A DNA stretch of 6,836 nt, from contig SYBY01000477.1 of NCBI GenBank assembly GCA_005788585.1, forward strand, positions 1 through 6,836. Reading direction: 5' to 3'. The translations under genes were made by a program, and so were the position numbers. The notes beneath the pieces were generated by a model. It was not told the DNA's origin, made no database searches, and worked only from the letters and a program-made list of their open reading frames with translations. Source of the DNA: Actinomycetota bacterium. Lineage in GTDB: Bacteria > Actinomycetota > Thermoleophilia > Solirubrobacterales > Solirubrobacteraceae. Positions 6,238 through 6,836 of this stretch are shown piece by piece (the first letter of the stretch is position 1; each line of letters starts with the position of its first letter).

Positions 6238-6594
6238 ATGAAGTCTGACAAGCTCACTCGCCGTCAGGTACTCGGTGCCTCCGTACTGGGTCTGCCGGCC
6301 ATTCCGGTCGTAGTCGAAACTGCCTTTGCGCAGGCCAAGCCGGCTGCAGGGGCGCTGCCCACGTTGAACCCCTCTGAGCCCGCTGCCAAAGCGCTGGGCT
6401 ACGTCGAGGACAGCAAGAAGGTCGACCGAAAAGCCAATCCGAACCACAAGCCTGAACAGAACTGCGGCAACTGCCTGCAGTGGGCCGACAAGAACCGCAA
6501 GGCGCCGCTCGCTAAGTGCAATCTGTTCCCGGGCAAGCTGGTCAAGAACCCGGGCTGGTGCAAGGTCTACGTGAAGGCGGCGGGCGTTGCCTGA
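6238..6594 (+). CDS. hip: High-potential iron-sulfur protein, Tat-exported
   Basis: I choose ATG 6238 because GAAAGGA (6224-6230) lies 7 bases upstream and the product then opens with a twin-arginine signal: LTRRQVLGASVLGLP (6-20), a hydrophobic core and an AFA site near residue 31. An earlier in-frame ATG at 6079 would run through the lptM end and is rejected. The mature domain has cysteines C76, C79, C94 and C108 in C-x2-C-x14-C-x13-C spacing, ending in GWC, with LFPGKLV before the last cysteine. This is the HiPIP pattern for one [4Fe-4S] cluster cycling between 3+ and 2+. HiPIPs carry single electrons in the periplasm from the bc1 complex to a reaction centre or terminal oxidase. Tat export fits folding with the cluster in the cytoplasm. 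The mature domain is lysine-rich. The total length of 118 is usual. A terminator follows. Confidence 0.93.
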   Translation: MKSDKLTRRQVLGASVLGLPAIPVVVETAFAQAKPAAGALPTLNPSEPAAKALGYVEDSKKVDRKANPNHKPEQNCGNCLQWADKNRKAPLAKCNLFPGKLVKNPGWCKVYVKAAGVA

Positions 6595-6605
6595 CAAGGC
6601 CAGCC

Positions 6606-6621
6606 TGATCGTCGCCGATCA
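6606..6621. repeat. Short perfect hairpin after hip
   Basis: TGATCG (6606-6611) and CGATCA (6616-6621) form a 6-bp stem with a TCGC loop, 12 bases after the hip stop. A run of five T (6632-6636) follows 10 bases later, too far for a standard terminator. It may protect the mRNA end or be incidental. Confidence 0.35.
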
Positions 6622-6642
6622 ACACTGAGCGTTTTTCAATGT

Positions 6643-6685
6643 ACCGGGCAGCGTCGCGTGAAGCCGCGCTGCCCGGTTTATTTTT
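6643..6685 (+). terminator. Rho-independent terminator after hip
   Basis: ACCGGGCAGCG (6643-6653) pairs perfectly with CGCTGCCCGGT (6667-6677), giving an 11-bp GC-rich stem with a 13-base loop. It is followed immediately by TTTATTTTTT. This is a textbook intrinsic terminator on the + strand. It ends hip transcription and separates it from polA. Confidence 0.9.
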
Positions 6686-6706
6686 TGCAGGCATCATTGC
6701 GCTCGC

Positions 6707-6836
6707 ATGACTGCCTTACCACTAAATCCCGACCTCGTCCTGATCGACGGGTCGTCCTATCTTTACCGCGCCTTTCACGCCCTACCGCCGCTGACGAACT
6801 CACGTGGTGAGCCGACCGGTGCCGTGCTCGGCGTAG
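6707..6836 (+). CDS. polA: DNA polymerase I, N-terminal start (partial)
   Basis: The 43 codons present contain [20 protein letters not shown] (10-29) followed by [14 protein letters not shown] (30-43), the very conserved start of the 5'-3' exonuclease domain of proteobacterial DNA polymerase I. D14 is the expected first metal-binding aspartate. The enzyme removes RNA primers and fills gaps in replication and repair. The gene runs off the window. The ATG at 6707 places the conserved segment at the usual distance from the N-terminus, although no strong ribosome binding site is seen (GCAGG at 6687-6691 is far and weak). The start lies only about 20 bases after the T-run of the preceding terminator, so its promoter must overlap the terminator or lie in it. 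Confidence 0.93.
   Translation, partial: MTALPLNPDLVLIDGSSYLYRAFHALPPLTNSRGEPTGAVLGV

Noticed and set aside
1..6836. CRISPR array, transposase, integrase, tRNA or rRNA
   Set aside because: No regularly spaced repeats, mobile-element gene motifs or tRNA-like structures were seen by eye on either strand.

Overview
This window reads as two unrelated stretches of bacterial DNA joined inside one gene. All genes lie on the + strand. Positions 1 to about 4660 use an extremely GC-rich third codon position (Asp almost only GAC, Arg only CGC/CGG in the argH part). The protein types resemble high-GC Actinobacteriota, probably the Thermoleophilia/Solirubrobacterales group. From about 4670-4740 to the end the codon use is more relaxed (GAT, CGT, CGA, AAA, TTA appear). 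The genes there are those of a Gammaproteobacterium: an LptM-type lipoprotein, a Tat-exported high-potential iron-sulfur protein, and polA. The taxonomic labels are inferences from gene content and codon use.

Left part: the last codons of a probable leuB (1-44); ilvE, branched-chain aminotransferase (62-997); cimA, citramalate synthase (1112-2716); a DegT/DnrJ/EryC1/StrS-family PLP aminotransferase translationally coupled to cimA (2713-3828); and the first two thirds of argH (from 3833). The leuB-ilvE-cimA order is a branched-chain amino acid cluster. CimA makes citramalate from pyruvate and acetyl-CoA, LeuB can act on the resulting methylmalate-type intermediates, and IlvE performs the last transamination.

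Right part: the last third of argH (Xanthomonas-like short C-terminal form), overlapped by a YdiI/PaaI-like hotdog thioesterase (5032-5469); a small DUF4870-type membrane protein (5542-5946) overlapped by the lptM lipoprotein gene (5943-6146); a Tat-exported HiPIP (6238-6594); a strong intrinsic terminator (about 6643-6684); and the first 43 codons of polA (6707 to the window end).

The switch falls in or just after the most conserved motif of ArgH (GSSIMPQKRNPD), and the reading frame stays open across it. The simplest reading is a chimeric metagenome contig formed at a conserved stretch. A natural recombination event is possible but less likely, because all genes on each side share that side's character. 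I see no mobile element, CRISPR array, RNA gene or clearly new biological system; the junction is the main thing to check.
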